From: Siphonodentalium dalli
Taxonomy: Eukaryota; Mollusca; Scaphopoda; Gadilida; Siphonodentaliidae
Assembly: GCA_032622095.1 (NCBI GenBank)
Contig: CP136069.1
Span: forward strand, 68,287,319-68,351,318
DNA: 64,000 nucleotides
Reading direction: 5' to 3'
Within the stretch, counting starts at the first letter, position 1, and every line of letters begins with the position of its first letter. The translations under genes and the position numbers were made by a program. The notes beneath the pieces were generated by a model. The model did not search any database. It was given only the letters and a program-made list of their open reading frames with translations, and was not told the origin of the DNA. This document shows positions 1 to 10,340 of the stretch, in pieces.

Positions 1-880
1 TCGGCAAAATTCCATATTTTAAAATGAATTTGTCATGCCCCATACGGAATTGGGACAACCAGAATAGAACATATAGTTGTCAGTTAATTAACTAACACGT
101 ATAATAACCAAGTGAGTCACAATTTACTACCTTTTCGGATAACACAGAGAATAATTTCTGGATATATGTAAAAATGTAAAAAAAAAACTTTTTACAAATT
201 TGGTTGCCATTTTGGAAGCCATCTTGAGCAATTTGGTCTATAGATACCGTAGTGTGACACATTTAAGATAGACCAAAACAATAAACACATTCTAATCCAG
301 AGACAGTTACATTTTACCAATGATAGTTGCATTTTACTTGAAAAAATGGTCTATACCTGAAAAGGTAATTTTTGCCGATATTTATGTCAAGTTTTTGAGA
401 GAAAAGTCCAATATTTTTGGAGATGTCAGTGGTAACAATAGTAACAATTAACCATGGTGCATCATATATGTTAGTATTCAATGTATAGGAGGCAGAATAG
501 CCAATTTTATACATTAACCACAACTTGTAAGCGATTGCATGACACGCTGGGGCAATGTTTACTATTTTCCATATTTTGGCGGCCATTTTGGCAGCCATTT
601 TGAGCCAAAGTAAGAATTTTGATTCCAATGAGTTGGAATATTCATAGGTAATGATATGCCTCACTTACATTACAAAGTTCTGTTCATTTCTTGTTGAAAT
701 ATGACTAAAATCATAATTGTGATTTTTTGTGAAATTTTATACCGTGTTCCAATAATTGCATATTTAATTGCTCCAATGATCAGTTAATATACAAAACACA
801 ATATAAAGTCACATTACTCAAGCAGTTCCAAACAGCATGAACTGGTCTAGAAGATATTTGTGAAAAAACGTCATATTTTC
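1..880 (+). repeat. Partial copy of a large foldback element
   Basis: This stretch aligns by eye, in the same orientation, with 14340-15200, which is the right arm of the 3 kb foldback element at 12297-15335. Shared landmarks are the segment beginning CAAGTGAGTCACAATTT (about 108 and 14436) and the 'gccattttggcagcc' motif near 585 and 14870. The copies are clearly diverged. The left end runs off the window, so the full length is unknown. The short open frames here are not gene-like. Confidence 0.6.
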
Positions 881-1486
881 AACTTAATCTTGATTCACAG
901 AACTTTCAACCGGGTGTGATTCCATGAAGAGCGTTTATTTATTAAATAACATACTTGTCCATATATGTATAGCAGATGATGAGATAGTTATGACAGAAAG
1001 GTCACGAGGGGTGATTCAAATAACAAAGTATTCCCATGTTCATGAGATTATATGTATAACGAGTGTGATATATGTCTCGATATTGACTTACTGTATTTTC
1101 ACGGCAATAAAAACAGTATGTGACTTTAAGTTGATTGTATGGGTGAAATATGGGCCACAGGCAGCGACATGTACCCTCAATGGATTCAGCATACTTGAAT
1201 TATGCTAGAAAACTTAGTTTCATGCTTTTCCCCAAAAATGCCTCGAGGGTTCTAGTATTCCACAAATGTAGCTTTTCCGACCAGACTATTATCGGTGACC
1301 ACATTATGTGCGGCAGTGACTCCATACATCCAGTGTGGCTAAATCTGACTGCCGATATTAATTGTTTGTATTCAGTGCAATGCATTCCGGCAGAGTTATC
1401 CTGCATGTTAATTCAATGCAATGCATTCTGGCGGCTTGCGTCCAGTAATAAGTTACGTTGGCAAACCCAGTTATATTTATCATTAA
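881..1486. other. No recognised gene
   Basis: Small overlapping open frames of 60-120 codons occur on both strands. None has a domain I recognise, a splice context or a repeated counterpart elsewhere in the window. I see nothing else here. Confidence 0.4.
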
Positions 1487-1690
1487 AGGTACTCAATCCG
1501 ATCAGGCCCTCATAAATTACTATTTCTTTGGCTTCGGGGATAAAAAATAATTGATTCGAGTCGCGGAACCTACATATAAACGCTCAGAGTGATCATATAT
1601 CAATTTTTGAAGTTTTGTTATTTCTATTCTTTCTGGCCCAGAAACACACCGTCAAAAGGATGGTCTCAGTCAAAATTGCGTTATTTACGC
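1487..1690 (+). mobile_element. TTAA-flanked short inverted-repeat element, copy A (truncated)
   Basis: The copy starts with AGGTACTCAATCCGATCAG directly after a TTAA at 1483-1486. The first part matches the copies at 38179-38574 and 59109-59577 ('ctatttctttggcttcgggg', then a GATTCGAGTCG segment). The right terminus cannot be found, so the copy is truncated near 1690. It carries no coding capacity and is best described as a MITE. Confidence 0.6.
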
Positions 1691-1828
1691 CACCGGTGTA
1701 AGATGTTTTGGAAATTTTGCTTACGCGTGGACGAATGGGCGAATGCATTATGGGTGATTAGGTATTCTCGTACTTGAGTAAACCGTACCGATAGAGTCAC
1801 GATAGTCCTACACATATTAGCACATGTG

Positions 1829-2545
1829 TTTACGCCACCGGTGTAATTGGGGGGGGGATGTCTCTATTCCGAAGGTTCGCTATCACGAAGGTCCACTATT
1901 CCCAAGGTTCTCTATTCTGAATGTTCGCTATTCCGAAGGTTCACTATTCGGAAGGTTCGCTATTCCGAATGTTCTCTATTCGGAAGGTTTTTGTTATTTT
2001 AAGGTTAATTCTATATTCTAAAGTATTGAGAGGGTTCATTATCACGAAGATTCTTTTTATGAAGGAAATAACTTAAAACATTATTTGTGATTTAATGTCA
2101 TTACGTGGGCCCATACCTTTGAATTCTTGGCATATAATATGAATGTTGCGGTATATATGGACCCTCCTGCATTGGGACATGACACAGGTACAGTTGACTG
2201 AAGTTTTGTTCTGCGCGGGCTCCAATTTGGGGTTCAATATTTTAAGGGCCAATTTTTAGAAATTTATGGGCCCATACCTTTGAACTCTGGGCATATAATA
2301 TGAATATCGGGGGGCATGTCTCTATTCCGAAGGTTCACTATTCCGAAGGTTCGCTATTCCGAAGGTTCGCTATTCCGAAGGTTTTTGTTATTTTAAGGTT
2401 AATTATATATCCTAAAGTATTGAGAGGGTTCATTATCACGAAGATTCTTTTTATGAAGGAAATAACTTAAAACATTAAATGTGATTTTGTTTCGTTTTCG
2501 CGGGTTTTCTTGAGATTTAATGTCATTACGTATGACCTTATTTCT
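1829..2545 (+). repeat. Tandem duplication containing a CTATTCCGAAGGTT minisatellite
   Basis: Two blocks share the same order of parts: a run of CTATTCCGAAGGTTCG-like units (1860-1990 and 2320-2382), then 'tttttgttattttaaggtt', then a segment with 'gagggttcattatcacgaag' (about 1988-2090 and 2382-2480). The minisatellite run is longer in the first block. Units alternate between ATTCCGAA and ATTCGGAA. TTCCGAA and TTCGGAA are reverse complements, so units of opposite sense are mixed. Confidence 0.75.
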
Positions 2546-2984
2546 CAATACATATTCACGCCACGCAGCGCACACAATTGCTATGTTTCCATGCGATTTA
2601 ATGTCATTACGTGTGACGTAATATCTCAATAATCTCAGAGGCAAGAATACGCCAGCTAAAGGCGGATTATAACAGTGGGGCTGTAACGCTTAATGAATAC
2701 TGGAGGCTATAATAAACTTCGTAGACGAGTATGAGATGAACCTAACTACAATTGTGACTTTGTATTGACTTTAACGGCCCACTTAATTTTCGAGTCATCG
2801 ATTTGTTTATAGTATATACGGTTTTAATAACAATTTATGCCATACAATTTGAATAAAATACTATAATTCATCACCATTTGAAACGCAGAATAATTATATC
2901 TCCTAGTTTGAAACACCCTGAAACACCTTGAAAAACCCGCGTCAAGTCGTGCGTCGTATAACTGGCAGCTAGCAATTAGCAACT
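2546..2984. other. No recognised gene
   Basis: AT-rich sequence with no long frame. Short direct repeats (GAAACACCCTGAAACACCTTG, near 2912) precede the tandem block that follows. Confidence 0.4.
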
Positions 2985-3450
2985 AGCATGTCCCCTTCTG
3001 CTTTCCATAGATTTCGACGAAATTTTATACTTAGGGATACTTGTGTCCGGGAAGTGTTTTGGACGGATCAAATCGTGACCCCGGCGTGACCTTGACCTTC
3101 AATATGGTCAATCAAATGTCAAATCAGGTAAAACGGATGGATTTCCACGAAATTTGATACCTATATGGGTACTTTTGTCGGGGGGAGTGTTTTGGACGGG
3201 TCAAATCATGACTCCGACCCGACCTTGACCTTCAAAATGGTCAATTAAAGGTCAAGTCGTGTAAAACGGACGGATTTCGATGAAATTTGATACCTAGGGG
3301 TACTTTTCTCCGGGGGAGTGTTTTGGACAGGTCAAACCATGATCCCGACCTGACCTTGACTTTCAAAATAGTCAATTAAAGGTCAAATCGCGCCTTTCAC
3401 CGGAAATCAGATGGGAAACAGCCCGGACGAAGTCGGGCCCATCAGCTAGT
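2985..3450 (+). mobile_element. Helitron-like 3' region with 130-bp tandem repeats
   Basis: Three diverged copies of a unit of about 130 bp begin at 3010, 3140 and 3273. Each contains GATTTCGACGAAATTT-like, GTGTTTTGGACGGGTCAAA-like and GACCTTGACCTTCAAAATGG-like segments. They are followed at 3421-3438 by a short hairpin (GCCCGGAC / GTCGGGC) and then CTAGT at 3446-3450. A hairpin a few bases before CTRRT is the classic 3' end of Helitron rolling-circle transposons, and invertebrate Helitron relatives often carry internal tandem repeats. The assignment to Helitrons is inferred; no helicase is present. Confidence 0.55.
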
Positions 3451-3639
3451 GTAATAAAGAAGATAGTGTGAAGAATGTAATGTATAACACGAGAAACGGG
3501 AAACCTTGATATATGGAAGTATGTAAATTTCCCACATGGAATTTGAAAGCTAGTTTATATTATAATTATATTATAATTTATTATTTATGGCTAATAATAT
3601 GATCTTTGTGGCGTTACCATTTCTGACTATGGTTTTCTT

Positions 3640-3901
3640 TTTAATACACTTGCATTTAGAGTTATTCATCTTCGTCTGTTTGAATAAGGGCTTCTGTGGA
3701 AATTATTAGTACACATCTCGAGAAATTTACAAACTTAGGGGCAATTATTGGTACACATCTCGAGAAAATTACAACTTTCAAAAATCAATATCTAATAACT
3801 CTGAGCTTTGATGGGTGGGTACCTCGACTCGAATCAAATATGTTTTACCCCCAAAGCCAAAGAAATAGTAATATATGACCCTCTGATCAGATTGAGTACC
3901 T
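3640..3901 (+). mobile_element. TTAA-flanked short inverted-repeat element, copy B (right half)
   Basis: The right end ...TTGAGTACCT is followed by TTAA (3902-3905). Inside are the signatures of this family on the reverse strand: GGTACCTCGACTCGAATC and 'ccaaagccaaagaaatagta'. The left part matches the reverse complement of the interior of the 59 kb copy, including the words 'gagttattcat' and 'cgtctgtttgaa'. The left terminus is missing. Confidence 0.65.
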
Positions 3902-3905
3902 TTAA

Positions 3906-4632
3906 CGAATTATCGTTTGCATCGTGATCCTGATTGCTCTGAACTACTGTATTTTTATGGGAATAGCTGACTCACACAGTTGTGGAATAATGTTAAGACT
4001 GTCTGACTTCTGTTTCTATGTGAACCGGACAAGTTCTAAAACCGGCTGGTTGGTGATATTTTTCAACTAAATTGTGGCAGATGAGACGTGGATTGAATTC
4101 GAGGCGGCATATTGGATGATATTCGACTTCGAGTTCTCGGAGTAATCGTCTACGACCTGACTGATTCAAATCGTGTTTTGATGTTGAAATTGACAGTGTG
4201 TCAAAACACAGATACATGTACTTACATACGATACACACCCGACTATTTCACAAGACTTTAATGTCAATCGCTAGTGATAATAATATCAACAACAACGTAG
4301 ATATTACTATTATAATTTTGGCTGTTTGACTGTGTTGTCAGTTTTTAAATTGACCCGTTCAATCCAGTTGACAGTTGATCGTTTAAAAGCACATACACTG
4401 AAACATTTACAGAATAGGATAAACGCAACATATTAAGAGCTTCGATGTCAACAACATAAACAATTATCACAATTCCAACATCACACTAGTACAACAAGTT
4501 CAACTAATAATAATGAACTATTACAATTGCGCGGACCGAATAATGTTCATCAATTTTCATCGTTGATATAAGAACACTGTCGTCAATAGCCAAGTTACCG
4601 CCCAGTTATTGCCCCAATTTACGGAGTCCACC
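3906..4632. other. No recognised gene
   Basis: Non-coding looking AT-rich sequence. A minus-strand frame of about 80 codons at 3993-4238 has no features I recognise. Confidence 0.4.
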
Positions 4633-4855
4633 ATTGGTTAAGACATATTATGGACTTGTTCGGTTATGTGAAACTGATAAGTTAACTTTGAGTCGCCATG
4701 TCAGTTGGAGGAATGTAGCATTTTAGTAACATCGGCGAATATCTCAAGCAAACCGAGCGTACCACTCCATAGAAATCATCGTCTGAACTACCCTCAATTG
4801 TAAATATTCACTTCTAGATTCGGCACTCAACTATCTGCGATAAGCTAACGAAAAC
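4633..4855 (+). repeat. Dispersed repeat, copy without insertion
   Basis: It matches 59082-59104 plus 59582-59770 ('gacatattatggacttgttcgg', 'ggaggaatgtagcattt', 'accactccatagaaa', 'ctcaattgtaaatatt'). The other copy is interrupted by a 469-bp TTAA element exactly where this one reads continuously near 4665-4675, so this is the empty site. Confidence 0.75.
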
Positions 4856-5085
4856 GATTTCACCTTCAAGCTATTTATGACTCACTGATGATATTGATAG
4901 TGTCGTGATATACTGTACATCATGGTATCGAATTTCATCTAAAAATGTGTAACTATATGAGAACGTTGTCGCAAAGTCATCGCGTCATTACGGGGTCTGC
5001 TATAATTATTGTCGAAGGTTTCAATCCAACTAGCTGTGACTGTTACATGATGGTATCGTGATATACGCATGCACCCGCTAAAACA

Positions 5086-5135
5086 CCTGTCACAATCAGG
5101 CCGGCGCTTGCATTGTGCTGAAAAGGTACCAAAAT
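5086..5135 (+). repeat. Solo terminus of the TTAA element found at 5430-6165
   Basis: The segment CCTGTCACAATCAGGCCGG followed by 'cgcttgcattgtgctgaaaa' matches the terminal inverted repeat of the complete element just downstream. No TTAA flanks it and no partner end is visible, so it is a fragment. Confidence 0.55.
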
Positions 5136-5334
5136 ATGAGTAACACGCAGGAGGGGCGCGGAAAACTGTCCAAAATTGTCAAACTGTTAACACAAAGTAT
5201 GCTCCTATTGTGTTCCTACTTTGTCAAGTCTCGCTGTGCTTTCTCTAGTCCTTGATGCGCTCAAGTCGCTGTTATTGTGTTGCTAGTACGTTCTCAATAA
5301 GTTTGCAAAACGTTCTCTGTGCGGGCGCGGAGAG

Positions 5335-5373
5335 TATAAATAGCGTCTCGTGCGTTCTCCAGTCATAGTCAGT
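5335..5373 (+). promoter_or_regulatory. Possible RNA polymerase II core promoter
   Basis: TATAAATA lies at 5335-5342 in a GC-rich setting, and a TCAGTG initiator-like motif lies about 30 bp downstream at 5369. A TTAA transposon is inserted at 5426, some 55 bp beyond the presumed start. Any downstream transcription unit would run into that transposon, and I cannot identify a gene. Confidence 0.3.
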
Positions 5374-5429
5374 GTTTAGGTTATGGGGAATATACCCAAC
5401 AATCCGCAATAGATTAGCTGTCCGATTAA

Positions 5430-6165
5430 GCCACTGTCACACTCCGCTGCGATCAGGCCAGCGCTTGCATTGCGCTGAAAAATTATCAAAGCGCCAAGCA
5501 AAGTGCACTAAGGTATCCAAGAACCGATTGGTGACGCAGTTGACGCAGTTGACTGGCTAGGACGGGAGAGGGTCTCCGTGATCACCAGAGCGCCGCGCTT
5601 GTTTTGTGCATGCACAAAATAAGCGCAGAGGTTCGGCGTTCTGACCAGGCGCAGTACCGTCGCCACGACAGCGCAAAGCGAACGACATGAGCGCCCGTTG
5701 ACGTAGCAAGGACGGATACAAGCTACTCGTGGTCGCAGCAAGAATTCCTCTGCAACTGCAGTAAGCTTACTACGCCTTGGTCAGAACACCGAGATTCTGC
5801 GCTTGTTTTGTGCATGCACAAAACAAGCGCGGCGCTCTGACAGTGCAAAGCGAGCAACATGATCGCCCCGTTGACGTAGTAAGGACGGATACAAGCTACT
5901 CGTGGTCGCAGCAAGAATTCCTCTGCAACTGCAGTAAGCTTACTACGCCTTTGTCAGAACGCAGAGCCTTTGCGCTTGTTTTGTGCCTGCACAAAACAAG
6001 CGCGGCGCTCTGGTGCCTATATATAGGCGACCATGCGGACCATCGCCCGTCGTAGCCAGTGTCCACTGCGTCACCAATCGGTTCTTGGAGACCTTAGTGC
6101 GTTTAGGTGGGCGCTTTGATACTTTTGCAGCACAATACAAGCGCCGGCCTGGGTGTGACAGGGGC
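5430..6165 (+). mobile_element. Non-autonomous DNA transposon with TTAA target duplication
   Basis: Both flanks carry TTAA (5426-5429 and 6166-6169). The termini are inverted repeats about 115 bp long. The left begins GCCACTGTCACAC and the right ends GTGTGACAGGGGC. Matching continues through 'caggccagcgcttg', 'atcaaagcgcc' and 'ccaagaaccgattggtgacg'. Inside are two direct repeats of about 172 bp (5695-5785 and 5868-5963) and three palindromes; the best is GCGCTTGTTTTGTG / CACAAAACAAGCGC at 5798-5830. No transposase is encoded. TTAA duplication is typical of the piggyBac and Kolobok superfamilies; which one applies here cannot be decided by eye. Confidence 0.8.
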
Positions 6166-6642
6166 TTAAGACATGAAAGTTCTGTGTTTACAAGTGACTG
6201 GAACATGTCACGCCTTACATGTTACCAAAATGTATGCCATTAAGATATTTTACTTTTACGTACATAAATTTGAATTTTAACTGTGATAGCTTTGTTCATT
6301 TATGTCTTAAGGAGGAGGTCAAGTGACCTAGTGTGAATGGGCATTTCGATGCAAATCTCTGCTGCAAAAGTTACAGTTGAAAATATTTTTGGGCGTGACT
6401 TTGTGCGGTATTGAAAACAAATCATATATATCTGGGGATCGGCTTGGAATATACTCCCTTGGAATGTTGGTATATGTATTTCATATTGAATTTTAAAAAC
6501 CAGGTGAAATTTTGAAATTCCAGAAAAAAATTCTCAAAAATAAATTTATTGCAAACATTGGCAATTTACTATGCGCAGCCACCAGTTAAATATTATGTCT
6601 GTTTAATGACATGGCTGATTTAGTTTCCATACAGCTGTTTCA

Positions 6643-7135
6643 TATAAGGATTAACTGTCATGTGGACTGTTTTTATGGAGATGTAACGGTGAGGTAAGTG
6701 GACATAACTTGTGTAAAACCCGAAGGGTTTTACATACAAGTTATGTCCACTTACCTCACCGTTACATCTCCATAAAAATAGTCCACATGACAGTTAATCC
6801 TTATATTTATATACATTTAGCGAAAAAGCCGCTTTTGTAAATATATTTAAATCGAAAAGTGTATCGTGAGAAGATCAGCCCAAAATACCCAATAGCACAT
6901 TTGGCAAAAGTTAATAGGAACAATTTCTCTTCATGTTGAAACCCGATGATGTATTAAGTCAATCCTGCGCGAGTCAAAATGCGCCCAAAGCATTACGCGT
7001 TCGTCTTTCCACACCTAATGACGTATCGATGGTGTTGTTAGCTTGTTGTTATGAGGCGTTACCCATTCACCGAGAAATAACTGCAACTAGCCACGTGGGC
7101 GCCGACCAATCAGAATGCTGGATTTAGTGATGACA
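6643..7135 (+). repeat. Long palindrome family, copy 1
   Basis: Positions 6643-6808 form an almost perfect inverted repeat. It runs from AAGGATTAACTGTCATGTGG through a short centre (AACCCGAAGGGTT near 6725) to the reverse complement. The following 330 bp, including 'tttatatacatttagcgaaaaagcc' and CACGTGGGCGCCGACCAATC, recur after the second palindrome at 16553. The mobile unit is therefore larger than the palindrome itself. Confidence 0.8.
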
Positions 7136-7564
7136 ACACTTAGTGTGTAAATATATATATATAACTTTTGCTGCGGAAATGTGCTTGGAAACCCCCAGTC
7201 AAAATTGGTCACTTGACCTCCCCTTAAAAGAGGATGCCCTATTCATATGTTTTAGAATGGTCAAAATTAGTATTACTCGTAACAGTAAAGCTCATCCATT
7301 TAGTGCTTTTTAGATATATGTCAATAACATAATTAAAAAACTAAATGGTGAGCTTTTCAGCTGTTATCGTTTTTTTTATATACAGCCATTATTTATAGTC
7401 AGTGAAAGGTACTCACATCACGTATGCAATCAGGATTAAACAACACGAGGCAGATAACAAGTTTAATCCTATTCAAACTTTAAAGTTCCATAAATATATT
7501 TTATCACTTTAGGCAATGATGATTTATGTTTCATCAACACTATGATCGTAATGCCTATCAGGAA
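7136..7564. other. No recognised gene
   Basis: AT-rich sequence with no supported feature. Confidence 0.4.
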
Positions 7565-7652
7565 ATCATATTGTCACCACGGGAACTTGGTCAATTCTAC
7601 CGTAAAATAAATTTACCGTGGAATTAGACAAGTTCCCGTGGTGACAATATGA
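7565..7652. repeat. Hairpin-forming inverted repeat
   Basis: ATCATATTGTCACCACGGGA at the left pairs with its reverse complement at 7633-7652. The centre, TACCGTAAAATAAATTTACCGT, is near-palindromic too. It is probably a small foldback element; no target duplication is clear. Confidence 0.7.
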
Positions 7653-8275
7653 TAAAAGAAAATTAAGAGCAAACAATTGGTGTTGACTCCTGTTGACCCA
7701 TGAACAAATAACATTGGTGGGACCGTTATTAATTACTGTCTTGGTGTTAGATGAAGTGTGTTGAACCGCACACAAATACCATGGTCTAGCAGTTACGGAT
7801 CCATGAGCCCAAGGCCAAACAATTACGAAAAAGCGAACATTTCGTCGCCTCGAGAAAATTTCGAAATTTTATGACGACTTGGCACGCCAAGTGCAACATT
7901 TCACATGCCTGTCATGCGAAAGGTATGGTCTATAGGTGTTGGTATACCAATTTCTACATAACACATTCACACGTCGTCAGACCTCCAGAGAGCTTGGATC
8001 GCCACCTCTCAGGATGAACTCGCCACAGCTTATACCAATTAGTGTCACTAACATGCTGGACGAAGTCCATCCTCCAACTAGACGAAACAGACAGACCAAC
8101 ATAACCTCGACAGCACCAGACTCACCCACCACGCTTCCGCCGCCTTGCCTCCAACCACAGTAACTACGACAGCCACAAGATCGATCTCCATCGAAAAGCC
8201 AAGAAAGGGTGAAGGGACGTGCAAAATGCAGTCCGAACATCCTACCCGGCCTTCGGCCGGAAACAACTCAACAAC

Positions 8276-8920
8276 ATGCTGGACGCCATGCATGTCACAC
8301 CCTGTCTGAGCTGGTCACTCCACGCTCACAAAGGCGGATACCAGTTGATTCTGGATTTCCAGTCCGGCCCGGCACAGGCCTTCTCAGGGCTCCCTACCGG
8401 GAGTGGACCGGATAATACCAGATCAACACGGAAAGTTCGACGACAAAAGATAAAGAAGAAAAAGAAATCACCATCAAGAAAAAAAAGAGATGCCGAGAGA
8501 CTAGCCGCATGGAAAGAGAAGAAGGCGACGGACATTACACCAGCCAGCTCCTCCCATGCAGTCGAAATCCCGGCCCAGTCTGTCCAGGAGATGGAATCAC
8601 CACCACCATCGCCTCCACGGCCAGACATGGACTTCATCCCGAAGACTCCGGAATACATTGAGCCGGAGCCTTCAACTGCCAATCATATATCACCGGCAAC
8701 CGAACAAGTAACAGATGCCACCAGCCTATGGATAGAAAACCACAAAAAAGAAACAGCTAAATTTCTCGCCAGAGTAGACGAATCAATTAAGAAAGCAGAA
8801 GTAGTAAGGAAGAAAGCAGAAGAGACTAGAATAAAAGCAAAGGCAGACTTAGACGAATTAGATCCACCGAAAAGTAAAAACAAAAAAAGAAAAAAGCTAA
8901 AAGCAACCAGCAAAACCTAA
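8276..8920 (+). CDS. Lysine-rich, probably transposon-associated protein, copy 1
   Basis: I do not recognise a named family. The open frame continues upstream of the chosen ATG to 8219, but that codon is GTG; the first in-frame ATG is at 8276, giving 214 residues. The N-terminal part contains SWSLHAHKGGYQLILDF, followed by a basic tract and KSPSRKKRDAERLAAW. The middle is proline and serine rich, and the C-terminal third is a lysine/glutamate helix likely to form a coiled coil, ending in a basic cluster. Proteins with a short beta-rich segment followed by K-S-P-S-x-x-x-R-D are, from memory, common in invertebrate mobile elements. The unit is repeated just downstream in degenerate form, which supports a mobile or tandemly amplified origin. 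Composition is far more GC-rich than the flanks. Confidence 0.5.
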   Translation: MLDAMHVTPCLSWSLHAHKGGYQLILDFQSGPAQAFSGLPTGSGPDNTRSTRKVRRQKIKKKKKSPSRKKRDAERLAAWKEKKATDITPASSSHAVEIPAQSVQEMESPPPSPPRPDMDFIPKTPEYIEPEPSTANHISPATEQVTDATSLWIENHKKETAKFLARVDESIKKAEVVRKKAEETRIKAKADLDELDPPKSKNKKRKKLKATSKT

Positions 8921-9097
8921 ACATCTCAACCTCACTTTGCCTCCAGTCAGCCTCCGCATCTGAACAGCATCAACAGCCTCAAAAATCGATCTCCATCGAA
9001 TATATCAAGAAAGGGTGAAGGGAATTGCACAATGCGTTCTGACCATCCTACCCGGCCTGCGGCCGGAAACTACACAACAACCAACCAAATCTGGATT

Positions 9098-9639
9098 TCC
9101 AGTCCGGCCCGGCACAGCCCTTTTCAGGGCTCCCTACCGGGAGCGGACCGGATAATACCAGATCAGCACGGAAAATTCGACAAAAGACAAAGAAGAAGAA
9201 GAAGAAATCACCATCAAGAAAAAAAAGAGATGCCGAGAGACTAGCCGCATGGAATGAGAAGAAGGCGACGGACATTACACCAGCCAGCTCCTCCCATGCA
9301 GTCGAGATCCCGACCCAGTCTGTCCAGGAGATGGAATCACCACCACCATCGCCTCCACGGCCAGACATGGACTTCATCCCGAAGACTCCGGAATACATTG
9401 AGTCGGAGCCTTCAACTGCCAATCCTACACCACCGGCCTCCGAACAAGCAACAGATGCCACCAGCCTATGGATTGAAAACCACAGAAAAGAAACTGCTAA
9501 ATTAATCGCCGACTCAGAAGTAGAAAGGAAGAAAGCAGAAGAGACTAGAATAAAAGCAATGGCAGCCTTAGATGAACTATATCCACCGAAAAGTAAAAAC
9601 AAGAAAAGAAAAAAGCTAAAAGCAACCAGCAAAAACTAA
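9098..9639 (+). pseudogene. Lysine-rich protein, copy 2, 5'-deleted
   Basis: This is a second copy of the frame at 8276-8920. It stays open from the FQSGPAQ segment to the same lysine-rich end. About 80 bp that encode the N-terminal part in copy 1 are missing, and the upstream ATG at 9032 lies in a different frame. The copy therefore has no obvious start for the conserved frame; the first in-frame ATG is at 9331. The coiled-coil part has also lost about 10 codons. The long minus-strand frame over the same bases is a shadow of this composition. Confidence 0.55.
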
Positions 9640-9795
9640 ACATCTCAACCTCACTTTGCCTCCGGTCAACCTCCGCACCTGAACAGCATCAACAGCCTCA
9701 ACAATCGATCTTCATCGAAGATATCAAGAAAGGGTGAAGGGAATTGCACAATGCGTTCCGGCCATCATACCCGGCCTGCGGCCGGAAACTACACA

Positions 9796-10340
9796 ATCAT
9801 CATTCTACAAAACTGTTCTAATGTGAATCTCATAAATATGTCGTTGATTGGCGCGACTGAAGACAATATATACACCTACAGTTTATCCTGACCACTGGGC
9901 GCCGCCATCTTGAAACATACAAACCGAAACGGGTATCCGACAGTGCAGTTGTGGACCGTGATTTTCATCGCTTCACCATGCAGTCATTAAAAAAAACATA
10001 CGCGAATAACAAAACAAAAAACCGTGAGTTCAACGAAAACAAACTAGTAACCGCAGAAAACTCAGTCGCCTTTTGCCGCGCGTATATCGCGCGTTATAAC
10101 TTTATGCAGCAGCGTTACGTAACGGAGTAGTGAGCGGAGTAGTCAATGGCGGATTATATTCAACAGCATTCTGGTCTCCTCGACCTTTGACCGCTTGGGC
10201 AAAGCTGTAACGCAGAATGACAAAGTTTGCCGAATGCAGTCAACCACTCACATAATTATGCTTACTTTGTATACCGTTGTTGACGGGAAGATATTCGGGT
10301 GCTGTTCTGAGAAAACCCATGGAACTTATACATCACCATA
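9796..10340. other. No recognised gene
   Basis: Mixed-composition sequence with a short GC-richer stretch near 10070-10200. I see no supported gene. Confidence 0.4.

Larger units (their letters stand above)
8180..9795 (+). repeat. Tandem array of the lysine-rich coding unit
   Basis: The segment ATCGATCTCCATCGAA followed by 'caagaaagggtgaaggga' and a CCGGCCTTCGGCCGGAAAC hairpin begins three units, near 8180, 8985 and 9703. The first two contain the protein-coding body and the third stops soon after the hairpin. Spacing is about 800 and 720 bp. Confidence 0.75.

Noticed and set aside
9048-9632. Minus-strand frame of 194 codons
   Set aside because: It is antisense to the lysine-rich coding unit; the same antisense frame occurs over copy 1 and reflects base composition.
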